A DNA stretch of 64,000 nucleotides from Euryodendron excelsum (GCA_033060915.1 CM065392.1:12966001-13030000), one strand, 5' to 3'. Counted from the stretch's first letter, positions 36,739 through 49,300 are shown. Notes: generated by a model not told the origin, from the letters alone. Translations and numbers: made by a program.

Positions 36739-37345
36739 AAAAACCAAGTGTAAAAACTTGGTCCTGGACCATTTATGGCTAGGTCGGCCAATGAATGTTA
36801 TAAAAACCAAGTGTAAAAACTTGGTCTTGTCTAAGTTCAGTAGGTCGGCCAATGAAGGTCATAAAAACCAAGTGTAAAAACTTAGTCCTGGACCATTTAT
36901 GGCCAGGTCGACCAATGAAGGTCATAAAAACCTAATGTAAAAACTTGGTCCTGTCCAAGTTGGGTAGGTCAGCTAAAAAAGGTCATAAAAAACAAGTGTA
37001 AAAACTTAGTCCTGGATCATTTATGGCCAGGTAGACCAATGAAGGTCATAAAAACTAAGTGTAAAAACTTAGTCCAGTCCAAGTTGGGTAGGTCGGCTAA
37101 TAAAGGTCATAAAAACCAAATGTAAAAACTTGGTCCTTGACCGTTTATAACCAGCTCGACCAAACCAAGTATAAAAACTTGGTCTTGTCCAAGTTGAGTA
37201 GGTCGACCAATGAAGGTCATAAAAACCAAGTGTAAACACTTGGTCCAATCCAAGTTGGGCAGGTCGGCAAATGAAGGTCACAAAAAATCAAGTGTAAAAA
37301 ACTTAGTCCTATCTAAGTTGAGTAGGTCAGCTAAACGAAAGCCAC
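36739..37345 (+). repeat. Tandem repeat, about 62 bp, with alternating subtypes
   Basis: About ten units begin AAAAACCAAGTGTAAAAACTT. Two middle-region types alternate: CCATTTATGGCCAGGTCGACC and CCAAGTTGGGTAGGTCGGCC (shown in part). This makes a higher-order unit of about 123 bp in the first part, after which the second type predominates. It lies right after integrase, the place where Tat elements are known to carry satellite-like arrays. Confidence 0.9.
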
Positions 37346-38339
37346 AGCTTTTATAAACAAGCTAATAAGCAAGACCCGCCTTGGTCCTGTCTAAGTCAAG
37401 AAGGTCGGCAGAAAAAAGCCATAAAAACTAAAAAATCAAAAGATAAGTATCTTGACTCAACCCGACCCAAGTTTGGTAGGTTAGCCAAGTAAGGGGCCAC
37501 AATTTACGAATTTAGGCATTTATTTTCTTCGCTAAAATCAATTTTCTGCCTAAGTTTCGTAGCTCGGTGAGCACATGACAAGTTTTTATTTTCCTAACTT
37601 ATCTAGAAAGTTTTGTCTTTGGCAAGTTAGCCCTAGAGTGGTCAGAAATTTTGTTTACAGTACAAATTAACTATCTGTGAGAGAGGTACTCATAGCACAG
37701 AAAAGTATGTACGTTGAAGACAACAAATGAAAAAAACTGTTCATTTATAAAATATGAAGCTGACAATTGTGTTCACAGAAGAAAAAGAAAAAACCAAAGT
37801 AAAAGGTTTTGCACCCAGATTTTTCGCACTCGAGGAATACACACACAAGTAGGAAAAATATTGTACTCTCTCGTTAGAACTCACCCTCCTAGAAGAATGA
37901 GTGCGACTAGGTTTGAATTGAAAATGGATTTGAATAAAGGGCTTTTGAAAAAGATTTGGAGTCGCCACCTAACTTGATTAAGGTGAGTTAGGTCACCTAA
38001 AAACTAAGCATAATCCGAAAACTACACTTAGGGTTTTTGGAAAACGATTTTTGAAAATATCTCCTCAAGAGAGGGTTTTTTAGGAAACAGGTTGTTTGGC
38101 AACCTTTGGAAAACATTTAGCCATTTTTGAAAAATAACTCCGTTTTTGGTCTTTGAAATCAGTGATCTAGGTTCGAAAGTTGGTTACGTACAGGGAAGAC
38201 GCACTAAGCTATCACCCTACCCCACCCTTTCGGTACCTACATGTCAATCTACCCTAGATTCACCTGTGAGAGTCTTCGACTAACTATAGTTCAACCCTAT
38301 TCACTTTGAAAAAGAATGTTTAAAAAGAAACTAACATGA

Positions 38340-40430
38340 TGCATGATATGCAAGTGCAAGATAAGAGAATTGGAAAATAGATTTTGGAAAGAGATTTGGA
38401 AAGAATTTGATTTGATTTGAAAGAGATTTAAAATTGGATAGATTTGAAAAGTTTTGGAAATTGAAAATAGAGATTTGAAAATAGAAATTTGAAATTGAAA
38501 ATTTGAAAATAGATTGGAAAGATTTTGGAATTTGAAATTTGAAAGAAGTTGTGGCCGCACCTATGAAGGTTGCCTACGTATCCTTTTGGAGGAATCAGGT
38601 CAGTCGTAGTTCAGACCGAAGTCCGATTGAAAATAGAAGAGTTGATTTGAAGAAGGAGATTGAATTGGAAGATTGAGAGATTGAACTTTGAATTGAAAAC
38701 TGGAATTTGGAATTTTAGAATTGAAAAGATTGAATTTTGATTTGAAAAGATAGAACTTGGAATAGAGATTTAGACTTATTTTGGAAAGATGGAGGTTTAG
38801 GAAATCTAGACTTAGGAAAGAGAAGAGATTTAGGAAAGATTCGACTTGACTTGGAAGGTTTAGGAGATTAGGAAAGATTGGATTTAGGAAATGTTTGAAT
38901 TAGGAAAAGGTCCGATTTAGAAAAGTTTCGAATTAGGAAAGTTTCATTTTTGAAAAGTTCCGAATTAAGAAAGTTTTGAATTAGGAAAGTTTTGAAATTA
39001 GGAAATATTTCGAATTAGGAAAGTTTTCAAATTAGGAAAATGCCGTATTAAGAAAGTTTCGATTTGGAAAGTTCCGCTTTAGGAAAGTTTTCGAAATAGG
39101 AAAGTTTTGGAATTAGGAAATTTTTGAAATAGGAAAGTTTTGAAATAGGGAAGTTTTGAAAATTGGAACGTTTAGAAAGGAAGTTTTGAAAATAAAAAAG
39201 TTTTGAGTTTAGAAAGTTTTGAAATTTGGAAAGATTCGAAATTTAAGAAAAAGTTTTAAAGTCTTGGAAAATCTTGAGATTAGGAAAGGTTTGAGTTTTA
39301 GAAAGATCTAAAAACTTAGGTTTGGAGAGTTAAGATTTGGAAAGGGGTAGAATTAGGAAAGGGTTGAATTAGGAAGGATGTGGAAATTGAGTTTTAAAAT
39401 TTAGGAAAGATTTTTATATTCAAGTTTTAGAAACTTAAGATTTAGGAAATGAGAAGATTAGGAAGGATTCGATTTAGGAAAGATTTGGATTTTGAAATTT
39501 AAGGAAAGATTTAAAGTTTAGGTTTAAGAAACTTATGGTTTAAGAAGGTAGGAAATTAGGAAGGAGTTGAATTAAGAAAGGTTTGGATTAGGAAGGGATT
39601 GGATTTGGTTTCTAAAAGGGAAGGTTTGATTTTGTTTCAAAAAACGGAGGATAGGATCTAGTTTCCTAAACGGGGAGATTGGATTTAGTTTTTTAAAGGG
39701 GAGATTGGATTCGACATGAATTTGAAAAGATGGAGTTTTGGAAATCCTAGATTTGGAAGACTATAATTTGAGTAGAAAATAGGTTTTGAAAATATGTAGA
39801 GTTTTGATGTAAAAACAAGAGGTTTTAGAAACATAGGTTTGGGGCAAAGTTTGAAAACCATGTTTTTAGAAGGGAAAATTAGGGTTTCCTAATTGTGAGT
39901 TCTAGGGCTTGACTTGGGCTCTAAAAAGAGATTTTTGGAAAGTACGTTTTTGAAAACGAAGGTTTTTAGAAGAGAATCCTAGGGAGGAGTTTTTGGAAAG
40001 TGAATTCGAAGAGAGTTTTTGGAAAGAGATTTTAAAGAGAAGGAGTTTTTGAAAAGTGTGTTTTTGGAAACGAAGATTTTAGAAGGAAAATCTTAGAGGG
40101 GAGTTTCTAGAAGGGAGATTTTGGAAAGAGAGTTTTTGAAAAGATTTTTGGAGAGAATTTTTCTAGGAAACAGACCTAGGGAACGTTTTTGGAAAGTGGA
40201 CTTTGAAGAGAGCGTTTTGGAAAGGGGTTGAAAAAGGGAGCTTGGAAAAATAGATCTTTGCAAGGAATTTTTGAAAACAATTTTGGAAAGAAGAGTTTTT
40301 GGGAAGTATGTTGAAAAAGAAGATTTTTAGGAAGAGACTTTTGAAGAGAGAGTTTTTGGAAGTATGTTGAGAAAGAAGATTTTTAGGAAGATAATTTTTG
40401 AAGAGCGAGTTTTTGGAAGGTGTAAAAATA
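38340..40430 (+). repeat. Purine-rich degenerate array (GGAAAGTTTTGAAATTA-like)
   Basis: About 2.1 kb made largely of variants of TTAGGAAAG, TTTTGAAA and GATTTGGAAA at irregular 12-25 bp spacing. There are almost no C residues on the plus strand. Phe/Ser/Asn-rich frames on the minus strand are by-products of this composition. Confidence 0.85.
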
Positions 40431-40895
40431 TCTTACTTTCCTAAAGCAATTCTAACCATAAGAGGGCTAGAACCACTTTAGGAAAGCGGTTTTGAAAACA
40501 ACAAGAGTTGAAAATATGGACCATGAAGGTCACTTTAAATATAACACTTTCCTAAAACAATCCTAGCCATAAAAAAGCTAGAATCACCCTAGGATTGTGA
40601 TTTTGAAAACAAGTTTTTAAAAAGGGAATTTTGATGCAATTTTGAAAACAAGTTTGAAAACGATTTTGAAGACAACTTTGAAAACAGTTTTTGGAAGATG
40701 TAAGATTATGATATGCACAATGCAAATTTGGGGTCGTGAACATACAAGGCTAAGGCTTCATCACATAATCAAGGGGGCCGAACCCACGTGGTTTCTGGTT
40801 AGACTAGAAGAAAGCCCCCGACATGGTGACTCTCCAATAGTCTAATCCTACACATGGACCGGGAGTCCCCTTATTTCAAGCATGCAAAGAAAGAG

Positions 40896-40910
40896 GGGGG
40901 GGGGGGGGGA
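40896..40910. repeat. Poly-G tract
   Basis: A run of about 14 G in a purine-rich setting (AGAGG...GGAAGAG), inside the nested block. Confidence 0.85.
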
Positions 40911-41635
40911 AGAGATGGGGGATTAAAATAGAGAAAACCCAAGTGGGTTAGGAGAGAGAAGACAGAGGGGGGAAGTGCGAAAATTTAAATGGAGAACCTA
41001 CCTTGTATCTTGTTTATTTTGCGCGCCTTGCTTGTCTTCGATCTTCGGTCTTCGTCTTGATCTTCATCTTCAATCTTTAAGAGTTGTCTTCAAGCTTTAG
41101 ATTGCAGCTCTTCAAGTCTTCAAAGGAGGGTTGAAGGCTAGTGTATGAGTGTATGAGGGTGTATAGGAGTGTATTTGAGGCTAGGGTTTGGAAGACCCAA
41201 GGAGGCTAGGGTTTAGGGAGTGTTCGAGCTCTGTATGTCAAATTATATGATTTTTAGACTGAGTTGACAGACCCTTTTCACGTTGGAGGAGACTCTGTAT
41301 TTATAGAGGTTAGACAACACTAGCGCCTATTACAGTGGCGCTAGGCCAAATTTTACACTGGCGCCACTCCCCAGGTCATTTTTTGGTTTGGCGCCAACCA
41401 TTTAGGAAATGTTTAAGGTCAACAATCAACTTATCTTTGACTAGATTTGGGTGCCTGTACTAGTGACTACCATACAATTTTATACTGGCTTCACTAGGAG
41501 TGACTCCGGAAAGTCCGAGAATGATTTGAAGGAGTCGGGAATGACCCGTAAAGCCGGAAAAGAACAGGAACACCTAAAATAGTGTCCGAAAGTATTTGAC
41601 ATGAAAAATGAGGATAGGATCTGTCGGAAGGGTTG

Positions 41636-42135
41636 GTCGGGCCTTTAAGGGCAAAACGGTCAACCAGATTGAAAAACTACCGGGACGGACTCAGACTGTC
41701 CTGGAAGAATACTCAAAATTTGAAAACATTATTCAGAATGTTCCCAAAAGTTACAGGCTTGGTTCCCAGAGCCGGTGTGGTCAGAAAAGGAGACCGGCCC
41801 ACTAGGGGCAAAACGGTCATTTTGTACCAGGTTTGCCAGAACTGACTCGGAATGATTCGGAAAGGTAAAGAAATGTTTAGAACACTATAAAAAGTATTCT
41901 TGGAAAGTTACCGGTTTGATACCCAGAGCCGGTGTGGTTTGAAAAGGAGACCGGCCCACCAGGGGCAAAACGGTCATTTTGCATTGGGTTTGCCGGAACT
42001 GACTCAAAATGATCCGGAAAGGTAGAGGAAGGTTGAGAATACCATAAAAAGTAATCTCAGAAGGTTACTGGTTTGATACTCAAAGCCGGTGTGGTTCCCG
42101 GGGCGTTCGAAGGCCTAGGGACAAAACGGTCATTT
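41636..42135 (+). repeat. 157-bp tandem repeat, about three copies
   Basis: Units start near 41636, 41794 and 41951, with a partial one near 42115. Each has GGGGCAAAACGGTCATTTTG, then GACTCGGAATGAT-like text and GCCGGTGTGGT. It lies near the right end of the nested block. Confidence 0.88.
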
Positions 42136-42287
42136 AGTTTCAAGTGGGCCCTACGGGCTCGAGAAGCGACTGGTGAACTAAATTCAAGTTAAAAAGGCGG
42201 GCTTAGAGTCTAAATATGCATGTGATGTGTGAAAGTGAGCTTGGTCAGCTCAGAGATTGCCGAGCGGGCAAAAATAGGGTGCTTACA

Positions 42288-44549
42288 AAAGGTCCGAAGG
42301 CAACTAGGCAATTGGAGGCTCAGCAAGGGGCAGATCAGATGGAGGTAATTCGGCTATTAGAGGCTTGACAAGGGGCAGATCAGTTGGAGGCAGCTCAGTA
42401 AAATTGCCTTCGTTAACTACTTAGGCTTCAGGGATAGTGTTCGCCCCTCCACCTTGAGTGTCTCCATTAATTTCGTCCTCAGACTCCAATTCAGTATCAG
42501 CCTAGGCAAGTATCTCCGTCCAAAGGGGGAAAGATTTGTCTAGCTTCAACTTTCTTAGAGCTGATGTCCAGCCATCTTGAAAGGCACCCTCAGCAATGCT
42601 TTTCACCTGGAACTCATATTGATCCCTAGCGTTGTCAAAACCCTTGGTGCACTAAGCCTCACCATCTTTCTTCAGCCCTTCCACCTCTAATAGAGATTCG
42701 GCCAGAGTTGTTTTCGCTTTAGATGCCGACTTCTTAGCCTTAGCCAGCCTAGCTTTCAGAAGGCTTCGTTGAAGTCTTTTTCCTTTTATTTGTAGTAGGC
42801 TTACGTTTCTGCTAGAAAGACTTGCTAATCCTAAATGCCTTAGGGAAACCCTTGGCCTCAAGATCTCTCGTGTGGAAATTACGCTTCAGTCGATCATGGT
42901 TCCGCAGCAGGTTGTCGTGCCGATCTTGCAGAGTGTAGACTCGATGTAAGATCTCAAGACTTTGGATCACTCCCTGCGTAGGACAAAAAACAGCAAAACT
43001 CAAATGGAAAGCTCAGTAGAAGATTTGAATCAGAAAGACAGACGGGAAAGATTTCTTACCACCATTGACGAATGAACAGCGCCAGCCAGCAGATCCCCAT
43101 TGTCAATTTCACTTAGCTCCTTAACATCTCCAGGCAGCACTAAGGCCTAAAGAGCCCCAACAGTCGCGCCGGCACAGTTAATGACCGAATCCTGGACGAT
43201 TATGGCCCGACCAACAATCTTTGCTCGAGCCACAAACTCTTCGGGTATTGGATCCTCCACCTTGCCTTTGCCCTTTGGATCAGTACCCGTCGACACAGAT
43301 GGGGGAGCAGCAAACTCTACTGTCTTAGCCTGAGTGGCCTCCTTCTCGACAATCTTTACCGGCCTTCTTTTTTTTGCTCCTTTCTGAGGTATTGGAGCTT
43401 CATCCAGTTCAACCACCTCGGGGGTGGCAGGAGCTCCGGTGTCGGAGCACACAGCAAGAGGAGGAATATTGGCATCACCAGCATGAGCGGTGACTTTGGC
43501 GATGGAAGAAGTGGTGGCAATAGAGGATGAGGCCACCCCTCTCCTCTTCCTAGAAACTTTTCCTCCCCGTGCTAGTGATAGATCTCACACCTTGGGAGCC
43601 ATATCACCTTCAGCAACAGTAGTTAGGGGGATGGCAGCAAAAGCGATTAGGAGTGGGGGTAGCAATGTCGGGTACTCGCCAATCTCGTGCAGACCTCCTT
43701 CTGTCTTTTGCGTAACGAGAACAGGGCCAGCAACTTCGTGTATCGCTGTAAAAGATTGGTACCAAACTGGGTATCCCAGCAAGACGTGAGTAACTCGCCC
43801 AATCCCAGCTAATGCTCTTTCACCCTTGTACGCTTAGGCGACGCTTAAAATGTTCAGATCAACCCCCAAGAGTTCAGTCTCCTTATCCCTGACACCAAAA
43901 TTTGTTGCAAAGTAGAAATAAAAGGGTGACGAGTCAGAAATAGATGAAATTTCAGGCAGATAAGAGGAAAAGTTTGTACCAGATTGGGGAAAAGGTGATC
44001 GACCTATTTTCTGCAAGACCTTGGGGCATCATGCTGGTGGGGCTAACTTCACTGGAATATCCCTAAATTCTCAAGGACCACTCACCCTTACTATGATGTC
44101 CTTAATCCCCTTCCCCGAGTTGGGAAGAAATTGAACTAACTTTCTAGAGCCAACCCTGGCCCTAAAGTAGTATCTATGGTGGTTTGACCAGGCACTGTTT
44201 ACCTCTACTGTTGAGTAGCTATAATCGAACTCGTGAAGCCCCATGCTGAGACCTAACAGTCTGTTTAACTCAACCACTCCTATCACTATCCTATACCCAT
44301 TTGGTGTGAGCTGGATTGGAGCGATTTCATAATGGTTAAGGATTTCAGTCAGAAAAGGGTGAATGGGAAAGTGGAGTCCTCCTCCATGATGGCAACGAGA
44401 GGGAAGGGAGTACCCTCCTCAGTCACTACCCAACTGTCGTCTTTAGGACCGATCAACCTAATGTCTACGCCTGCCGAAAAATCGTATCGAGCCTTAAATG
44501 CAGCAATGCTATCAGAAGAGTTAAGCATACTCCTAAGGCGCGAATCCAT
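42288..44549 (-). pseudogene. Antisense ORF of the Tat element (broken)
   Basis: Read on the minus strand from ATG at 44549. The N-terminal part has FPLVAIMEED, then after a frame change RIVIGVVELNRLLGL, YYFRARVGSRKLVQFLP and a Lys/Arg- and Pro-rich middle (GAKKRR near 43370). A coiled-coil-like Ala/Lys-rich stretch lies near 42650-42870. This matches the antisense ORF known in Tat elements; its function is unknown. Several stops and frame changes break it, and the nested block interrupts its C-terminal end. Known relatives contain introns, so some breaks may be splice gaps. Confidence 0.78.
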
Positions 44550-44861
44550 TATGGATCAAGGACAAAGAATCCTAGGGTTTTCTCATGAGAAAAGCAAGAA
44601 AGGAATAAGGGAAGAGGAAAGACTTACAGAATGGTAATCTTCACGAAAGAGATAGATGCAAAATGTGGGATTGCTCTGTGCTCGATGGTTGGCCAAAACC
44701 CCTTTCGTTTACAAAGAATGTCAAAGCGGTGGCAGCAGATTCAGATTACTTAACGGTCGCGTCTCATTAAAAGCCTTCTGATAGTTAACGTTACACAACC
44801 AAACTGCTATAAATTACCAGCCCCAGTCCCCTACCAAAGGGCATTAGGGCTGAAGGGCAAT

Positions 44862-45477
44862 TGTGGGTCAAATAAACATAAGCCCAGTCCACCAGGGCAA
44901 GCCCAATAAAGATTAAATAGCCTACTTGGGCTGAGGATAGCCCATACATCATAAATCAAGCCTATATAGCTGAGAGCAGTCCAAGTCGCAAGACTTATAA
45001 AACCCAAAGTATTGGGGCATTCATGAGAGATATCAAAGCATTTAATGCTCATGTCTCAACATTTAATGCTGGACAGACCTGCAATTAATGCGGAGGAGGC
45101 TCACCACGCGACCGTCTGGCTCACGTCCGCTCAGTTGAACTTGAGCATGGCAGTAAAGGTGAGTTTCTGTCCGATCAACCAACTTTAGCTAACATAAATC
45201 TATAAGATAGGTCATGATTATCGGAATAGGCTTAATAGAGAGCGCTACACTATAAACACTAAAGCCTTAAGAAGCAAGGTATGGACAATTGATTTTCAAG
45301 CATACACTGTCTTTATTCATTTGATTCTCGATTAAGGTTGCTAGCTTAATCGTCGGAGTGTGATCGGTCCAAACAGGATCGACCCATTCTAACTTCTCTA
45401 TCCCTTTTGCTGCAAATTGGTGCTCATTGATATTGGTTTGAGTGATCGGCCAAGCCTTCGCAGAAATTCCACTTACA
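44862..45477 (+). repeat. 3' LTR of the Tat element
   Basis: Opens TGTGGGTCAAATAAAC and closes CACTTACA, followed by GTAAT. About 15% different from the 5' LTR in a by-eye alignment, nearly all transitions. Confidence 0.93.
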
Positions 45478-45482
45478 GTAAT
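45478..45482 (+). repeat. Target-site duplication, right (GTAAT)
   Basis: Matches 30318-30322 and defines the empty site as ...AGAATA-GTAAT-TATTTTCGG.... Confidence 0.92.
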
Positions 45483-46348
45483 TATTTTCGGTGTTTTTTG
45501 AAATGCCTGGAAGCAAAATGCTGGAAAAACTATTTTCGGCAATTCTTGTGTGTGTAAAATATAAAAACACTTACTATTTATGGAGTTTACTAAAACGCTG
45601 GAAAAAAAAGGTCAATAATACTACCTTTTTGCAAGGTTTGTAAGAAAAATCGAAAAATCACAATTGTTAGGAACCTCATTTAGAATAGGGAAATGTGTTT
45701 CTTTGGAAACGCATTTTTGGCATCGGTACGAAAATCGTTTAAAAATTTTAAGAAAACGTTCCAAAAACATAAGGGAACCTATTAGAATACAATTGAGATA
45801 GTTTATGAAAACTCTTGAAAAGCTAAGAAAAACACTACCGAAAGTTGAAATATTTATTTTTTATACATTTTTTTTTCCTTAAGTTCTAACTGACTACCTA
45901 TGAAATTATTTATATAGATTTTCACTAAACTTTTTAAAGATTTCAATAAAGTTTTCCAAAGATCTCTTTTAATTTTTGAGAAGCTAGGCTTCTTAATAGT
46001 TAATAAGATTTCTACTAAGTTTGTGGATCACTTCCTGCTTGTTGCTTTCTCCTATATTTTTTTTATTATGTTTCTTCTTTTTGTTTTTTTTTTTATATTT
46101 CTTACTTTCACTTCTCATTTTATTAATTTTAGAAAAATTCTCTTTTATTGTAGTGGCTATTAAAATATTACTGAATTCTTTTGTTGAAGTGGTTATTAAA
46201 AGGTTACTGAATCTATATTTTTGCTAGTGCTTTGAGGAATAACTATTAAAGCTAGGACTTGATTAGCATCAATCCGTTACTGTCGCGCGCGTTGCACATG
46301 CTCAATTGATGCTAGAGGGCGTGAAAGCTAATATTCATAACTGGACAA

Positions 46349-46381
46349 GATGGCGATGGCGATGGCGATGGCGATGGCGAG
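46349..46381 (+). repeat. (GATGGC)n hexanucleotide repeat
   Basis: Five units in a row. Read in frame they give Arg-Trp pairs, which is not evidence for a protein. Confidence 0.9.
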
Positions 46382-49300
46382 ACTTGCGTTCCTCGTTCGT
46401 ACCAAGTATGTATAAAAATTTGTATCTAAATCTTTTGTTTATTATAGTTATAACTAGGAAATTATTAAATATACGTAATCCCACATGGATCTCCCAAAAC
46501 ATGTGTCGTGTACACTTTGTTTTTTACTAACACGTGCCAAATTTCGTAGTCAACATGATTTAAATTCTAATCCATTAGGCAACATCTTGGAATTGGGAAG
46601 CTTATTGTACTATTCAAGACCCCCATGTGACTATGCATCGTGTAAGGAAAGGCTTTGGATGCAGGCTCTATTTTTACCGACATTTGCTTTCGTTGGTAGC
46701 TTATTCGACAGTAATAAAAAGCTACTTTCTTATAAAGAATTTCGGCTCCTAGCTTTTTTAACATCTAGTTTTTTCATTGTTATTGCATTCATGGATCTAA
46801 TACTTGGTAATTGAGTCAGAACAGGGCCCGCTGGAGGCCATTTGAATCCCAAAAAGAAAATTTTGAATAACTTTTTTTTTATATATTTTTTTAAATAAGT
46901 CTTCTTTTAAAGTTGACTAATGTATTGATTTTAAGACTTTTTTTAATCAATTTTTTTTCATCTAAATGGACCTTTTTTTTTTTAAATGTACAAACATCTT
47001 AGTAGCATATAAGGTTTAAAGTTAAGACCCTTAAAAAAAAAAAAGCTATTCAGAGTCTATTTTTTTTAAACCGATATTTTTTTCATGAAATTAACTAGTG
47101 TTATTACTTTTGGGTCTTCTTTTTTTAACGGATTTTTTCTTTCTCATATTGACTGAGCCTTTTTTTAGAAAAAGATGTAAAAGTTTTATAAGAGTTTTTT
47201 GGGCCTTTAAAATTTTTTATTTGTACAATTATTTATTTTTTATTAAACTGATTTTTGCCCTAAGGTATATTAGTACATTTAACTTTGGACTTTTGTTTTC
47301 TCTTTCCAAAAGGCTCTTTTTCTTATCTGTATCGAGGCCTATTTTTTTTAAAAATTATGAAAATATCATATAGGGTCTTTATAATTGTATGTGAGGTTTT
47401 AAAAAATTAGGGGCTAAAGCAAGTACTTTGGTGATTTTATGGTTAAGCTGGCATTGAGTCAAAAAATTCATCCATAACTATAAACCCTAATCAACCATTT
47501 TTTTTAATTAATATTAGAACACTCAACTTTACATATATGTATAATGTATATAGTGTGTGTGTGTGTGTATATATATATGGGTTTTTAAGTCAAAATAAGA
47601 CACTTCCTGTTTAAGGAGACATTTATAAATTTTTAATGGGTAAAGTTAAAAAATATTTCTAAAATTTTACATAAAAGTAAGTACAAAAACAAAAAAAAAA
47701 TTGAAATCACTTTAAGAGCGTCCTGTTAAATTTTTTTTTTGGTATAATAACACTTCCATATAATGACAAGAAATTATTCAGTACTCTCTAGGAGTCATGC
47801 CACCCATACTATTGTCACAATGCATTAGGTCATCCTGAGGTGGGTCTAACAAGTGTGTTAGTAATAAAAAAATATTATTATATTATAGGAGTAAAAGTGA
47901 CATAGTGTTCAAAGGGTATTGAATAATTTTTCGTTAATGATTGAATTCAGTGTCTCACTCTTTCAAACGGGTCAATTATACATTATGAAAGAAGAATTTT
48001 AAATACAAGTTAAAATATTTTTAACTAAATAATGGTCAATGCCAAAAATATTCTTTACTACTCATAGTTGAATTAGCATACCTATAGCATGAATGGCAAC
48101 TTTGCGTAGCCTCCAAAAAGAAATACATTGTTTGGGATGTTGTAGAATGTATGGCACAAATTCTAGCAGGACTTCTGATTCAGGGTGTTCAAAAGGCTAG
48201 TATATGGTAAAAATTTCTTGTTTATTCTTTGAACACTAGACTACTATCATCAATTTTTTGGGGATCAACTTACACGGGAAAGTAAGAATTATAATAAAGG
48301 CATTTGATCAGGAAAACCTTCGATTTTTTTATTTTCTCAAGAAAATAAATTTAATTTAAATTTCTGTATGCAAAAAAAAAAAAAAAAAATCGCATACACT
48401 TGCGATAAGATTCATCTCATTTGATCAGCTTTTATACCCATTTTTAACTATTTATTTTTCATTTTTACTTGCTTTCAGTTGTGTTTTGGCTTAAAAAAAA
48501 AAAAGTCATTTGTAGTTTTTGGTGAAACAAAAAAGGTCTAATTTAGGCATATACTAAAAGGTCATAATAATGATAAAAAGGTTGGTAAAAGAGATGATGC
48601 AAACGAATATGAATACGAATAAAACAAATATATCCGTCGCAAGTAACAAAAATAATGAACACAAATTAAGAATTTAATTCAGTATTCTACTCAAAATTTC
48701 ACAAAGATTAATTGGTAAAATCCTACGACTAACTGTGAATTTAGGCGTTCTAGACTCGACTTCCATTAAAATAATAAACACCCAGGCTCTCTTGATATGT
48801 GCCGTTGCAGTTGTCTGTGTGGATCTTGGATTTATCCATAAAACCCTTCTCTACTTGATGAGTGGTTGGGCTAGTTGGAGGTACTTGTAACACGAATGTT
48901 GGTTTGTAATTTAGAGCTAGAGACAATAATCTCATTAAAAAAAAAAAAAGGGTTTTTTTCGTTTTTTCTTTCCTTACTTTTATTGTTTCCCCAAATAAGT
49001 GTATTGTGGATTCTTGGTGGGCAGTGCAGGTGCCCTTCCACAAAGTGCCAAAGAATACATAGTCTATACATCAAGGTACCTAATCTACTAGTTAATAGAG
49101 ACAAAAATCAATTCACATGTGGCCTTCAACAGTGTTTAGGTTATTTTATTTTAAGAAAATGTTATTTTTTCAAAATATTTGCACAAAAAATCTTACGAAA
49201 ATATTGTGACAGTGACATTTTTAAAAATAAGAGTCACCAGATGGGTATTTTATTTTTAAGTGAATGACTTTCATTCAATTACATCATTCTGGTAATAAGT

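Larger units (their letters stand above)
37807..42287. mobile_element. Nested 4.5-kb repeat block (LTR-type derivative)
   Basis: It interrupts the Tat 3' region. AAAGG stands on both sides (37802-37806 and 42288-42292), and the flanks could rejoin as one sequence. The left end TTTTGCACCCAGATTTTTCGC resembles the reverse complement of the right end, which reads TGTAAGCACCCTATTTTTGCC on the minus strand, so the ends are roughly inverted. The interior has GGAGTCGCCACC near 37958 and TGCCTACGTATCC near 38570, words I know from non-autonomous plant LTR elements, then a long purine-rich array and a 157-bp tandem repeat. No coding domain is found. It may be a long solo LTR or a non-autonomous element. 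The exact left boundary is uncertain. Confidence 0.6.
30323..45477 (+). mobile_element. Ty3/gypsy LTR retrotransposon, Tat lineage, degraded, with nested insertions
   Basis: A 15.2-kb element bounded by two LTRs of 619 and 616 bp with TG...CA ends and a GTAAT target-site duplication. Order: LTR, primer-binding site, gag, protease, RT, RNase H, integrase, tandem-repeat 3' region, antisense ORF, LTR. The DQGS protease motif, the long repeat-bearing 3' region and the antisense ORF are Tat hallmarks. Many stops and frameshifts, plus altered RNase H and integrase active-site residues, make it non-autonomous. My by-eye LTR alignment gives about 90 substitutions in about 615 bp, mostly transitions, so the insertion is not recent. 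It lies between the two MED26 paralogues. Confidence 0.92.

Noticed and set aside
36739..37345. Regularly spaced repeats considered as a CRISPR-like array
   Set aside because: The units are contiguous and diverged with no unique spacers, and the setting is a plant retrotransposon.
38297..38560. Minus-strand Phe/Ser/Asn-rich frame
   Set aside because: It arises from the purine-rich repeat; there is no domain and the composition is that of the array.
46485..46814. A 109-codon hydrophobic frame
   Set aside because: AT-rich spacer often gives Phe/Leu-rich frames; there is no family match or gene context.
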